In this document: positions 22,821-33,035 of the stretch, in pieces
How the letters are laid out: each line of letters opens with the position of its first letter
Numbering within the stretch: the first letter of the stretch is position 1
Origin: Galeruca laticollis
Taxonomy: Eukaryota > Arthropoda > Insecta > Coleoptera > Chrysomelidae
Direction of reading: 5' to 3'
Assembly: GCA_963921935.1 (NCBI GenBank)
Contig: OY998176.1
Coordinates: forward strand, 168,326,445 to 168,390,444
DNA: 64,000 nt
Made by a program: the position numbers and the translations under genes
Notes under the pieces: generated by a model
The model's database searches: none
Told to the model about the DNA's origin: nothing
Seen by the model: the letters and a program-made list of their open reading frames with translations, nothing else

Positions 22821-23136
22821 TATAATTCATTACACCAACTGACATCCGCGCCTGGTATACCCAATTAATTAAATGATACGAAAAGTCTTCATACTAATCA
22901 AACCTTGTAAATTCTGGTAGTAGTACACTCTTACAAGATTAGTATTACAGTTCTCCACTAAGCACTTTTGAAAAACACCAAAAATACCTTGTAAATGACC
23001 ACTTTGCAGGAGCTCACTAAATAACGTGTTTTCTCGCTATAGCTGTACGAGATTAAATCTACAAATGAACATAGCACCAAGAGCTATCTAGCGAGAGTTA
23101 GTTTCTAGTCTACGGAGATTAACAAAAATCTCAGTG

Positions 23137-23183
23137 TAGCGCAGTGGACACACCTTTTAATCTGCGTCGCTAGGGTAGACTCA
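23137..23183 (+). other. tRNA-Lys(TTT)-like segment in unit 1
   Basis: Box A tagcgcagtgg (23137-23147) matches the pol III consensus. The anticodon region ccttttaatctg resembles the loop of tRNA-Lys(UUU), and a degenerate box B gggtagactca is at 23173-23183. The anticodon stem does not pair, so it is not a working tRNA. It may be a SINE head or a captured tRNA pseudogene. Confidence 0.5.
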
Positions 23184-23237
23184 GATATATTCGGCCGACT
23201 AAACAAAATAAATCTTGATAATCTCGCCAGAGCGTGA

Positions 23238-23972
23238 AGTCAACTCAGTGGCTGGTTTGTGAAGTCAACCCACAACAATAACATTCATCGGCTTTTTTTG
23301 ATTCCAATGTGTCCTGATGATTTTAAAAAAGAATTAGAAATTATCAAACTTTTAGCAGTTAAAAATGGTTACTCCACAATTCTAATTGACAATTTAGTTA
23401 ACAGAAAGATGGATAAGCTTTTATTGAATGACTCATATGCATTGGACAGGAGTGAACAACAAAAATTTGTTAGCATTTATTACTACGGTCCACTTTCCTA
23501 TCAATTGGCCAACATTATTCAGAATAGAACAGAATATAAAGTAGCCTTTAAATCTCCACTAAACTTGAAAACTATCTTTTCTCGAACCAAAGACCCAATT
23601 TCACAACTTGATAGAAGTGGGGTTTATAGGTTGACTTGTAGCAATTGCACCGCCGAATACATAGGGCAGTGTGGTAGGAGGTTTAAGTTGAGAATCCAAG
23701 AACATTTGTCAAGGAATAGTTCTGTTTTCTACAGACATTTACAACTTAATAACCATTCTTTTGTGGTGGATGATTATTTTAAAATTTTACATGTTTGTGA
23801 ACATGGAACTAGACTGAACGCTTTGGAGAACTCAGAAATTTTTAAATCAATTAATAATGAAAATGCTATATCATTAAATTTAAAATCAACTATTGAAGTT
23901 CCGCCACTGTTTAGAATTTTAGATTATAAAAAGTTATCTTCACTTGAGTGTGTTAATGATCAAATTATTTAA
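23238..23972 (+). CDS. Penelope-like C-terminal domain with GIY-YIG endonuclease (unit 1)
   Basis: Open from just after a stop at 23235; the usual start choice at 23259 is GTG, so no real start codon is evident and the first in-frame ATG is about residue 17. The N-terminal part (FLIPMCPDDFKKELEIIKLL, NGYSTILIDNLV) matches the connector after the Penelope RT. The endonuclease begins at SGVYRLTCSNCTAEYIGQCG, where the family GIY is replaced by VYR and YIG is present, then RRFKLRIQEH with the catalytic Arg region, and a later Glu in LENSEIFKS. The enzyme would nick target DNA for insertion. The RT catalytic core is absent, so this ORF alone cannot transpose. Confidence 0.85.
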   Translation, partial: SQLSGWFVKSTHNNNIHRLFLIPMCPDDFKKELEIIKLLAVKNGYSTILIDNLVNRKMDKLLLNDSYALDRSEQQKFVSIYYYGPLSYQLANIIQNRTEYKVAFKSPLNLKTIFSRTKDPISQLDRSGVYRLTCSNCTAEYIGQCGRRFKLRIQEHLSRNSSVFYRHLQLNNHSFVVDDYFKILHVCEHGTRLNALENSEIFKSINNENAISLNLKSTIEVPPLFRILDYKKLSSLECVNDQII

Positions 23973-24133
23973 AACGTTAGTTCATCTAGTTCTGTTGTCT
24001 TGTATTGTTTTCGCTGTTTATTTTAAATTCATGTTGTTATACGTCCTGTGGAAATTTTTTGATTGACTGGTAAGTTACAGTTGTTTGAATAGAATTCGAT
24101 TTGCTAAATTAAATTTACCATCATAATTGTAGC

Positions 24134-24185
24134 TTACCCGCCCTGATGATGACTTGTTAAGTCGAAACTAGTTGGCATGTGGTAA
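24134..24185 (+). ncRNA. Type I hammerhead-like ribozyme (unit 1)
   Basis: CTGATGA is at 24143-24149. Stem II is gactt/aagtc with loop gtt (24151-24163), preceded by one extra T. GAA follows at 24164-24166. The short stem III is ac-ta-gt (24167-24172), then T17 with predicted cleavage after 24173. Stem I pairs gcc (24140-24142) with ggc (24174-24176) and ttacc (24134-24138) with ggtaa (24181-24185) across an internal loop. All core positions except the extra T fit the consensus. Hammerheads are known in Penelope-like elements, which supports the call. Confidence 0.8.
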
Positions 24186-24484
24186 TTAAAAAACTTGTAC
24201 GAATTTTAAGGATTTTAATATATTTACCCTCACCTATATTGAAGATGTTTTCGTACTCTAGTGGATTTGCTTCAGAAATAACATTGTAGGTAGTGGGTTT
24301 CTCCACTAAGCACTTTTGAAAAACACCAAAAATACCTTGTAAATGACCACTTTGCAGGAGCTCACTAAATAACGTGTTTTCTCGCTATAGCTGTACGAGA
24401 TTAAATCTACAAATGAACATAGCACCAAGAGCTATCTAGCGAGAGTTAGTTTCTAGTCTACGGAGATTAACAAAAATCTCAGTG

Positions 24485-24531
24485 TAGCGCAGTGGACACA
24501 CCTTTTAATCTGCGTCGCTAGGGTAGACTCA
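24485..24531 (+). other. tRNA-Lys(TTT)-like segment in unit 2
   Basis: Second copy of the box A / ttttaat / degenerate box B segment, 1348 bp downstream and identical as far as I can read. Confidence 0.5.
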
Positions 24532-24585
24532 GATATATTCGGCCGACTAAACAAAATAAATCTTGATAATCTCGCCAGAGCGTGA

Positions 24586-25320
24586 AGTCAACTCAGTGGC
24601 TGGTTTGTGAAGTCAACCCACAACAATAACATTCATCGGCTTTTTTTGATTCCAATGTGTCCTGATGATTTTAAAAAAGAATTAGAAATTATCAAACTTT
24701 TAGCAGTTAAAAATGGTTACTCCACAATTCTAATTGACAATTTAGTTAACAGAAAGATGGATAAGCTTTTATTGAATGACTCATATGCATTGGACAGGAG
24801 TGAACAACAAAAATTTGTTAGCATTTATTACTACGGTCCACTTTCCTATCAATTGGCCAACATTATTCAGAATAGAACAGAATATAAAGTAGCCTTTAAA
24901 TCTCCACTAAACTTGAAAACTATCTTTTCTCGAACCAAAGACCCAATTTCACAACTTGATAGAAGTGGGGTTTATAGGTTGACTTGTAGCAATTGCACCG
25001 CCGAATACATAGGGCAGTGTGGTAGGAGGTTTAAGTTGAGAATCCAAGAACATTTGTCAAGGAATAGTTCTGTTTTCTACAGACATTTACAACTTAATAA
25101 CCATTCTTTTGTGGTGGATGATTATTTTAAAATTTTACATGTTTGTGAACATGGAACTAGACTGAACGCTTTGGAGAACTCAGAAATTTTTAAATCAATT
25201 AATAATGAAAATGCTATATCATTAAATTTAAAATCAACTATTGAAGTTCCGCCACTGTTTAGAATTTTAGATTATAAAAAGTTATCTTCACTTGAGTGTG
25301 TTAATGATCAAATTATTTAA
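24586..25320 (+). CDS. Penelope-like C-terminal domain with GIY-YIG endonuclease (unit 2)
   Basis: Identical protein to the unit 1 frame (connector plus GIY-YIG endonuclease, ending NDQII). It also lacks the RT core and a convincing ATG start. If a transcript covered both units, this frame would lie wholly between the two ribozyme cleavage sites. Confidence 0.85.
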   Translation, partial: SQLSGWFVKSTHNNNIHRLFLIPMCPDDFKKELEIIKLLAVKNGYSTILIDNLVNRKMDKLLLNDSYALDRSEQQKFVSIYYYGPLSYQLANIIQNRTEYKVAFKSPLNLKTIFSRTKDPISQLDRSGVYRLTCSNCTAEYIGQCGRRFKLRIQEHLSRNSSVFYRHLQLNNHSFVVDDYFKILHVCEHGTRLNALENSEIFKSINNENAISLNLKSTIEVPPLFRILDYKKLSSLECVNDQII

Positions 25321-25481
25321 AACGTTAGTTCATCTAGTTCTGTTGTCTTGTATTGTTTTCGCTGTTTATTTTAAATTCATGTTGTTATACGTCCTGTGGA
25401 AATTTTTTGATTGACTGGTAAGTTACAGTTGTTTGAATAGAATTCGATTTGCTAAATTAAATTTACCATCATAATTGTAGC

Positions 25482-25533
25482 TTACCCGCCCTGATGATGA
25501 CTTGTTAAGTCGAAACTAGTTGGCATGTGGTAA
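25482..25533 (+). ncRNA. Type I hammerhead-like ribozyme (unit 2)
   Basis: Same core and stems as in unit 1: CTGATGA at 25491-25497, predicted cleavage after 25521. Two such sites 1348 nt apart in the same strand could release a unit-length RNA. Confidence 0.8.
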
Positions 25534-25648
25534 TTAAAAAACTTGTACGAATTTTAAGGATTTTAATATATTCACCCTCACCTATATTGAAGATGTTTTC
25601 GTACTCTAGTGGATTTGCTTCAGAAATAACATTGTAGGTAGTGGGTTT

Positions 25649-27400
25649 CTCCGTTGTTAAACATGTTTTATAAAATGAACAGAATTTATAGAATTTCACT
25701 TTAAAAGAGTGACAGGGAACTAAAAAATAAATTCATTAAAGAAATAGAACAAGCTTCAGATGATCCTGAGGAAGGATGCATAAGAAAATGGCATAACCTA
25801 AGATGTTAACTCAATTCCGAAATTCTAAAAATAAAAAAGTGGGCAAGGTACTGATTAAATGGAATGTGAAAGTAATTGGGACTTTTTGCTTTCTTTTTAC
25901 CGAATCCAATTTCTAACCCACACACTTATTTTTTTTACGTCCAACACTTTTTTCTTTTCTTATTAGTTAATATTATTATAGCCGCAACCGCCACATTTTT
26001 AATACGTGACATCATGCGGAAATGATAGTACAAAACACAATCCTAGAGAAAAATGTCAATGTAAACACTAAATAGAGTAGTTCGGTAGATTCAATCTGAT
26101 AGAGCTGTATATATAATCTAGCCAAAGACAAAAATCAGTGCAAGGTAAACACACACTGGATTAATCTAGCTAGACTATCCAAACTCTAATGAGATTTTGC
26201 TCGACAGTATACACGTACCATTATAAATGTGAACAAAGAAATCCTTTCAATTATGATAATTATTTCCAGTACAGAGCGGAGATGATGAATGGAAAAATAA
26301 AGGTCGATGATCGATTAACACATATTAAAATGTGCACGTCGCAGCAAACTTCCATATCCTCCGTAATAATTCTCCCTCTACCGGAACAATCGCCACGCTT
26401 GAAAACAATACGCAACTAACTAAAGTCTAAGTTCCCGAGTATCCCCATTTCATGCAATGCAAGTGAACTTTAAATTTATTTGCTGCGCTGCAATAAAACT
26501 AAGCGAAAGTTTTATGTGGTGCATGCAACTCCTTAAAATGGTTGTTGGAATGTAAGGGGCAGAAACAGAAGGCTGTGGAAATGTGGAGCTTCTTATGTAA
26601 TTAATTACTTGGATTTGGAACAACAATTAAATTGATGAGTGTGGTGGGTGAGTAAATTACATTAATTAGAAGGTAATTTTGTAATTAAGGGTTTCAATTC
26701 ATTCGGAAAGGTATTTGTGACAGGGACAGAACTTTATCATGGTTAAAAAAAACAAGTAGGTATTTCACGCTACTAGTCCGGTAGATTGTAGTAAGATTTT
26801 TTTAACGGAAGGGGATGAAACTGGAATATAGACGTTTATCATATATATTATATGATATCTTTCTAAAAACATTATTCCGAACTGAGTATATCTGAATATC
26901 ATGAATATCTATTAATAGATATAAGTTCAACCTCAATAAATGGATCAAAATGTAATGCATTAGCATTAGTCATAATCCGCAAGGATTGAACGGTTGGCTG
27001 ATGATGATATAAAGGTTCAAACATGATTAAAAGTTACATTATAATTCACACAATTTATGCCATTATTGTAGTATTGTAGTTAATTAGTAGTAACACTATG
27101 AGTACTTCAAAATAATCATGTTACAATATATACATCGATAAATTGTTGCATAATTTCAAAGTTACTCAGTTTGACAGTTTAAATAATTAGACCACGACCG
27201 CATTCAAACAACTGTTTTTCTTTTGTTCGTTATTGTAAAATCTAATTATTATCTCGTAATTTGAATAATATTAAAATCTATTTCAAGCGAAAAATAGTCA
27301 TAGAATATCTTAAATACTAGACCCTTGCAATTTGCCTAGTTCTGGGAAAAACAGGTCCATAATTCAATTTTTTACCACTTAATACTTTTGAATGGCTGTA
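25649..27400. other. No recognisable gene
   Basis: No transposase, RT or conserved host motif seen in either strand. A 76-codon frame at 26189-26419 has no resemblance to a family I know. Confidence 0.45.
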
Positions 27401-27402
27401 AT

Positions 27403-27433
27403 ACCAAAGAATACATGTATTGTATTCTTTGGT
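27403..27433. repeat. Perfect short hairpin
   Basis: accaaagaataca and tgtattctttggt are 13-bp perfect complements separated by about 5 bp. Isolated; origin unknown. Confidence 0.6.
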
Positions 27434-28080
27434 ACTGTAATCATCTGGAATCTCGATGGTTGGTGGCGTCAACAACGTTTCAGACAGAGGAAAGATCAGG
27501 CTTCAGATTACTGCAAACTATTGCCTCATTGGCTATACCGAACGACAAATTCATTCAATAATCAATCAGAAAACATTACGCCGACCACCGTAATTCGCAG
27601 ATGCTAAAAGCCAATATCTAAACTTAAATGACACTAGACACCTTTTCTACCCCCAACTCAGTTTGTCGGTCAACGCGCACTAAACCATCCAACACGCCCC
27701 CAACTCAGTCCTGAAGAGGAAACCTATCCTATACCAGGGCATCACAAGAAAAGTACAACTTCATCCATGAAAACTCCAATCCAACAAAGACCACTTACGA
27801 ACTCCCGGAATAGGTCCAAATAACTATTACCGACGTTCCGATTTTTATAAAGTCATCCTCGGGACAATGAACAGTAGAAAAAGTATGTTAGAAATAAAAT
27901 TTACATGCTTTTCAATGTCTTTTACTTGTATCTAATGTAAATGGAACATTTAAATTATACAAGCAAGAGGAATTCAAGTATATGTAAATTATTTTATTAC
28001 AACAAGGACAAAAGTCAAGATGTTGGCATCAGATTATTCTGATTTCATCCTATCCAAAATACAACAATTATTTTAGTACT
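27434..28080. other. No recognisable gene
   Basis: A C-rich stretch near 27640-27840 (cccccaactcagt twice) could be the 3' part of a retroposon, but no domain is readable. Confidence 0.35.
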
Positions 28081-28084
28081 AAGG

Positions 28085-28330
28085 ATGTCCAATTTCCGCG
28101 GTTTCGTATGTCCCCAGTACGTCCGTTTTGAGGGAGTACCTAAACTAGACGTTTTGGTTGCATACTCAAAACGTTTTGTTTTGGTACTCGAGGACTCAAA
28201 ATGGACGTACTGGGGACATACGAATGCGCAGGAATTATACGTCTCCAAAACGTACCTAGTATGTCGACTGTACCAAAAGTGGACGTCCCCAGTCTTGGTC
28301 CGGCGTCCTCCGTACGTTTCGGGCACATAC
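28085..28330. repeat. Foldback element with repeated ggacgt/cccagt motifs
   Basis: A 28-bp inverted pair with one mismatch: 28105-28132 (cgtatgtccccagtacgtcc and onward) against 28195-28222. The intervening and following sequence repeats caaaacg/cgttttg and gtccccagt motifs, so several alternative hairpins are possible. The three overlapping frames here are by-products of the palindrome. This fits a MITE or foldback remnant. Confidence 0.65.
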
Positions 28331-28368
28331 TTTTGCTGTATAGGTAGAAATGAAGAAAAAAATTGGAT

Positions 28369-28844
28369 CTAGACAAAATGGCTACACATTCTATTGAGAA
28401 AGGCAGATTGACAAAAATACCTGTCGTGAAAGATAATATAATACGAATGTGTCTAATGAAAATGAAGTCAATACTTTCTAGGATATTTTGGGTAAAACAA
28501 CTTTGGAACTGCTATAAAAGCTTGGAAGAGAACATTATTCTGAGAATAGCTCAAATGCTTTTGAAACAAAAGGGCATAATTCATTCATCTCTGGTTAATC
28601 GGTTCGGTAGTTCACAAATCGCTTAGGGAATTTGAAACATCGTCATTTTCTTCAATACAACTTGTTTGGATGGTCAACGCAATCGTTTTTGGTTATTGTC
28701 AAACGTCGACCCCTACATAATTACCTGATTCGACAACTTCATAAGAATTATCCTCATTGTTTTGTGCAATGTTACAATATAACAAATAGAATTATAGTCT
28801 GTTTCTTATTGACTGACAGCACGCTAAAAGGTCACAGATGCTAG
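28369..28844 (+). other. Unrecognised open stretches
   Basis: Two adjoining frames (to 28626, then 28632-28844) contain protein-like but unfamiliar sequence (LTKIPVVKDNIIRMCLMKMK; HNYLIRQLHKNYPHCFVQC). They may be remains of one gene separated by a single stop. Not recognised. Confidence 0.25.
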
Positions 28845-29288
28845 TCAGGTAGTAAAGCATAAGCGTCACAGTTCATCTAAGGAATTTATTTACTATTTAA
28901 TTTCATACCCAATCTGATATATAAAGGTAATGTAAATGTAAATTCGGTTAGTTAAAACAATAAATTATTTTTGAAATAATCTTGTAACGCAACTATTCTG
29001 ACTGGATATTTCATTAATTATCTTGAGAATTTGGAGCAAGTCAATTCTTGGGAGACATATTAACAAACCATTTATCAATTCATTCTCCAGATAATTACTT
29101 TCTGATTTTCGAAATGTTGATAATAACATTTCCATGGAACATTACAATAAGGTCCTACTAGGGATTGTCCCAATGACTACTTAGAAATTTTGCAGGTATA
29201 TACGGTGAAACTTGGTCTGGCCCAAATTTGTATAATTTGTTTTGCTTAGAGTCGCTTATGTTCCATAAGTGTTAACTGTGTTGTGAAA
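28845..29288. other. No recognisable gene
   Basis: AT-rich spacer. A gt-rich cap before the next ATG shows no clear promoter element. Confidence 0.35.
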
Positions 29289-29289
29289 A

Positions 29290-29540
29290 ATGTCTTCAAG
29301 TTTTACCCCAGTAAAGTGTAAGAGCGTGCTTAGCTTACAAACGAAGACTGTAGTGTTACATGTGCATGATGCTGTAGTACATCAAATGCCGGCTGCTACT
29401 GTTAGAAATATAGTTTTGACATGTTCCAATATGACAGGAGTTAGTGAATCTACTATTTACAGGCTTCTAAGAGAAAGGAAAAATGGAAATATATCTCCAC
29501 CTAAAAAGTCAATTGGAAGAAAACCATTTGACCTTGATGA
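29290..29540 (+). pseudogene. Transposase N-terminal HTH fragment (IS630/Tc1-related type)
   Basis: ATG at 29290. The sequence has KTVVLHVHDAVVHQ, NIVLTCSNMTGVSESTIYRL, LRERKNG and GRKPFDLDEH. This helix-turn-helix followed by a basic linker is seen at the start of DDE_3-type transposase-like proteins common in insects. It loses identity near 29540, where a GC-rich sequence of different origin takes over in frame. Confidence 0.55.
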
Positions 29541-29925
29541 ACACCAACCAAAACCACCGCACCAAAACTGCCACCAAGTCCTGTACTCCTACCTGCACAA
29601 ATTGCGGCAGACCTCACGCCGCCTTCCACCCTCGCTGCCCCCATAGGCTAACCATACCAAATACCCCCCAAGAGACTGTCACACTCGAAAAGCCACCAGT
29701 TCCCCTCGAACTCTCAACTGACACCAAAATCATAATAGAAATCGTAACTGTCATCCTAATGAACGCCATTCCCAACTCGAGGGATATCATAGCCGACACT
29801 CTTCGTGACTTAATTCCGTCTATACAACGACACCACTGCTCTATCACAAACATAGGCAGGCGTGCTCACTTCGCTTTCACTCCCATCAGGAGTGAAAATA
29901 CTTTCACAGGAATACGCGAGACCCC
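29541..29925 (+). pseudogene. Non-LTR retrotransposon ORF1/gag fragment with CCHC knuckle
   Basis: The frame TKSCTPTCTNCGRPHAAFHP then RCPHR contains a C-x2-C-x4-H-x4-C zinc knuckle followed by a Pro/Thr-rich region and a helical segment (IIIEIVTVILMNAIPNSRDI). This is typical of the end of gag-like ORF1 in I/jockey-type elements. Base composition is clearly more C-rich than the flanks. It ends at a run of 15 C (29922-29936). Confidence 0.6.
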
Positions 29926-29979
29926 CCCCCCCCCCCGGCGAAGCTGCTGGTTTTTCACGTTTTTTCCTGTAACATGGTG

Positions 29980-30978
29980 AATTGCGCCAATCACGAGTAT
30001 CACAGAAAGTAATTGTGACAAAAGTTATACACAATATTTTTTATAATTCGCATTCATTTAATTTTTAAAATAAAATAGAATTACATAATCCCTGTTTTTT
30101 AACTGGGAGGAGTGGTTTGAATTTAAGTTGGCAATTCTATATATTCCTGATCGGTCAGATCACAGATGGTTTCATTCAACACTTTTGACATATCATGATT
30201 GAATAATTGTGTAAATTGTAAACAAAATCTCATTTAAGCACACAGAGGATAATTATTTGTTTAAAAAAGAGCTTCTTCGTATATGCTTGCAATCTATTCA
30301 TATTATACTATGAACAGAATTATTTCTATAATACATCTTCACATGGGCAACTTGTAATTTATACCATAAATCGAACGATATGTATACCTATATATTGATC
30401 ATATACAAAATAAAAATAAACAATTGACAAATCATTGATAAATAATCGTTAGCAAACTTCATTTATTAATATTCTCAACATATAATTTATTTAAATTTAC
30501 GCTTAAGAACATTTAATATAATAATTTGCGAGCTAGAACAACGCTAGACCATTCAATAATTTGTTCCAAGGTTAAAGTCAAATGTCAAATAAAAATACAT
30601 ACTACACACAACAACCAACTGTATGACACTAAAAATTACTGAGAAAGTGTTCAGATACTTAATTGTGACGCTGTAAACAATGTTATAATGAAGTCTGTTT
30701 TGTACGCGAATTATAAAATTACCATTCTAGGAATCTTTATCGATTGATCTCTACATAATCAGGATTTTGCAAGTTGGACAGTGACATCGGGATGTAAAAA
30801 TGATTTCAAACTGAAATGAATGGGAAGAAGGAGTATGAATTTACAGGTATACATTTGTGAGGTAGAAAGAAACTATTAGAAGTTATTATTGAATTCGATA
30901 AAAATATTATATTTCGAAATTTGACACTGGATTTGGATTTTTCAACATAAATGCTAATTACTATTTAAATTTCAAACG
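29980..30978. other. No recognisable gene
   Basis: Long AT-rich stretch without motifs on either strand. Confidence 0.45.
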
Positions 30979-30986
30979 TTACCTAG

Positions 30987-33027
30987 CAGAGGCGGCTCCA
31001 GTATTTATTCTCGGAGGGGGCACGCACATGGGGGGAGGGTAGCAATTTAAGGAGGCAGACCCCTTGGAAGAAAATTGTTGTGTATTTTGTTTCAAAGTGT
31101 CTAAACAAATAGATTTCAGTGAAAAAATTTTACTCTCACCTTACTATAATCAATATTAAAAATTGTTTTGAGCGACCGAAAAATATGCAGTTGCTATACT
31201 TACATGTAGGAAAGTATATAAAGTTATAAGAATTCAAAGAACATAGCTACTGCGTAAAGTGTTAGAGATAGTTGAAGAGCTCCATGCCAGCGATCTCATA
31301 GTGCGATTTCCTTGATGAGATGTTTGTATCAGTGTCAATACTTATTCGCCTAAATTTGGTTTTTGAAAGCGATCAATGATTTTCTCAATGTCCAATTCAA
31401 TGTCTTTGTGAACGTGTAACAAATACAATCCAGTCAATCGATTTTCAGTAATCCTTGAGCGCAACCATGTCTTCATTTTTCTTAAATTGGAGAACGACCG
31501 TTCAGCAGAAGCGACACTCACTGGCAGAGTGGCAAGGATTTTCAAAAGTTCTTTGATTGTAGGATATAAATCCTCGTCACAGTAGTTTACGAGATCAACA
31601 GCATTTTCTGGGATTTCTTTGTCGTTTTCATGTCTCCATTCGTTGGCCCAAAGTTGCAGTTCACCTCTAAACTGGAATAATAACATTTTCACTTCTTTAT
31701 TAAAGACTGGTGAAAACTGTTCCAGGGCTTTTTCGAGCTGTTTTTGATTTTTTGTTGAAGCTTTCTCCATATTTAGATAGTAGAGCTTTTGGGAATAAAT
31801 TCCTAAGTCCAAAGCATAGACGTGTAGATTACCCAAATCCTCCTTTGATATCTTCACAGATGTTTTCAAGTAAGGGGATGTAAATGGATCGTCGAAAGTA
31901 TTCTTCTGGAGTGCTACTTGCATAATTTTCCCTATGAGTTTTCCTACCAACAATTCGTGCTAATTTTATTTCTACGCCAACTGAATCAACTATTTTTATG
32001 GCTTCCGTGAACACTTTGGCAATCACTTAATTGTAATCACGTCTTTTATTTTTCAAAGTAGAAAGAGTGTTGTGAATTGCACTGGATGTCCGATTGAGAT
32101 CTAGAGAAGGCGACTGTAGCAATCTGCCGATTGGAAGAGTTACCTGAAAGATATCCAATAAACTACAGGCCGAGACGATGAATTCGGGTGAACACATCGC
32201 ATGAAGTGGAGATGTAGCTTTAGATGATGTTTGTGTGTCTTTCCAAGTGGAAATGCGGGTGAGAGCCTCAACAATTTCTGTGAAGTACATCTTGAATTTT
32301 GAATTGTAGTACACCATCATGCCTCCCAGCCAATCTTGTCTCACAAAGTCCCGATAACTGTAGTTGTAGAATATTCTTGATAACGAAGTTTTACGAATTG
32401 TTTTACAATGACTTTGTCTTCTTAAAAATGTATCGTCAGTTTTAACTTTTTTTAATTACTGATTTCAATGCAAAAATCACATTTTTACTTTATAATAATT
32501 ATAAATAATTTGCTCATATTTCTCTTTTTCTTCAGTATATTAGGATATAAATGAACAACATACCGAAAAAAAAGAAGAACTAAGTTATTAGAGAGATATA
32601 ATCCCAACAAAATAATTTGCTCTACGTATTGAACGGCCAACGATTCAAATTATGTACTCTCGTGACGTATTCGCGGGCTAGATTCTTATTGGTTAGTCGG
32701 AGTAGGTAATCGTGGAGTATCGTATGGCAAATTCTCTTATCCACCTACTCTCCAAACTAACTACTACAGCTGGAGTAAGCATACCACCGGTTCTGAAGGA
32801 ACTACCAACAACACCGCGTGAATTTTTTTAGAAATTTACAGAAATATAAAGCCAATATGAAGTTGATGTTTATAATGCATGAAATCATGCGAGATTCTGT
32901 TTGTAATTATTTTTATCTTTCCATAATTTTTATCTTCGAAATATTCCTGTTAAAAAATATTCCCCGGATTCTCGGAGGGGGTTGGGGCAAGTGCCTCTAC
33001 TGCCCCTCCCTTTTGGAGCCGCCCCTG
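30987..33027 (-). mobile_element. hAT element with intact 8-bp TSD
   Basis: ttacctag is duplicated at 30979-30986 and 33028-33035. Inverted ends begin cagaggcggctcc (left) and, in complement, caggggcggctcc (right), followed inward by a shared ctcggaggggg motif. That is the hAT hallmark: 8-bp TSD with CAG...CTG ends. The 2041-bp element encodes only a shortened transposase, so it is an internally deleted copy. Confidence 0.93.
31342..32390 (-). pseudogene. hAT transposase relic (ZMYM1/P52rIPK-like)
   Basis: Minus-strand frames 32344-32027, 32026-31829 and 31953-31342 join to a hAT transposase missing its N-terminal BED/TTF zinc finger and most of the RNase H-like core. Visible parts: MRQDWLGGMMVYYNSKFKMY and AIHNTLSTLKNKRRDYN, typical of DUF4371/ZMYM-like transposases; then the C-terminal dimerisation domain with LATLPVSVASAERSFSNLR, MKTWLRS, NRLTGLYLLHVHKDI, ending LGE. 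Breaks near 32027 and 31840 make it inactive. Confidence 0.85.
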
Positions 33028-33035
33028 TTACCTAG

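Larger units (their letters stand above)
22953..24300 (+). mobile_element. Penelope-like element unit 1 (1348 bp)
   Basis: First of two directly repeated units. It starts ctccactaagcacttttg and ends gtaggtagtgggttt. It holds a tRNA-Lys-like segment, the C-terminal part of a Penelope polyprotein with GIY-YIG endonuclease, and a hammerhead-like motif. The RT palm is missing. Tandem, partially 5'-truncated copies are typical of Penelope-like elements. Outer breakpoints share the microhomology ctcc. Confidence 0.85.
24301..25648 (+). mobile_element. Penelope-like element unit 2 (1348 bp)
   Basis: Direct tandem copy of the preceding unit; the offset is exactly 1348 bp. I see only one difference (ttacc to tcacc near 25572 versus 24224), so the duplication is recent or kept homogeneous. 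The sequence following it (ctccgttgttaaacatg) probably continues the original element beyond the duplicated part. Confidence 0.88.

Noticed and set aside
23127..23200. Functional tRNA-Lys gene
   Set aside because: The anticodon stem is broken and box B is poor; only a tRNA-like segment is supported.
22953..25648. Host GIY-YIG nuclease gene duplicated in tandem
   Set aside because: The connector sequence, the hammerhead and the lack of a real start codon identify it as Penelope-like retroelement sequence.
28045..28376. Three overlapping frames on both strands
   Set aside because: All lie in the foldback; open frames on both strands follow from the inverted repeat.
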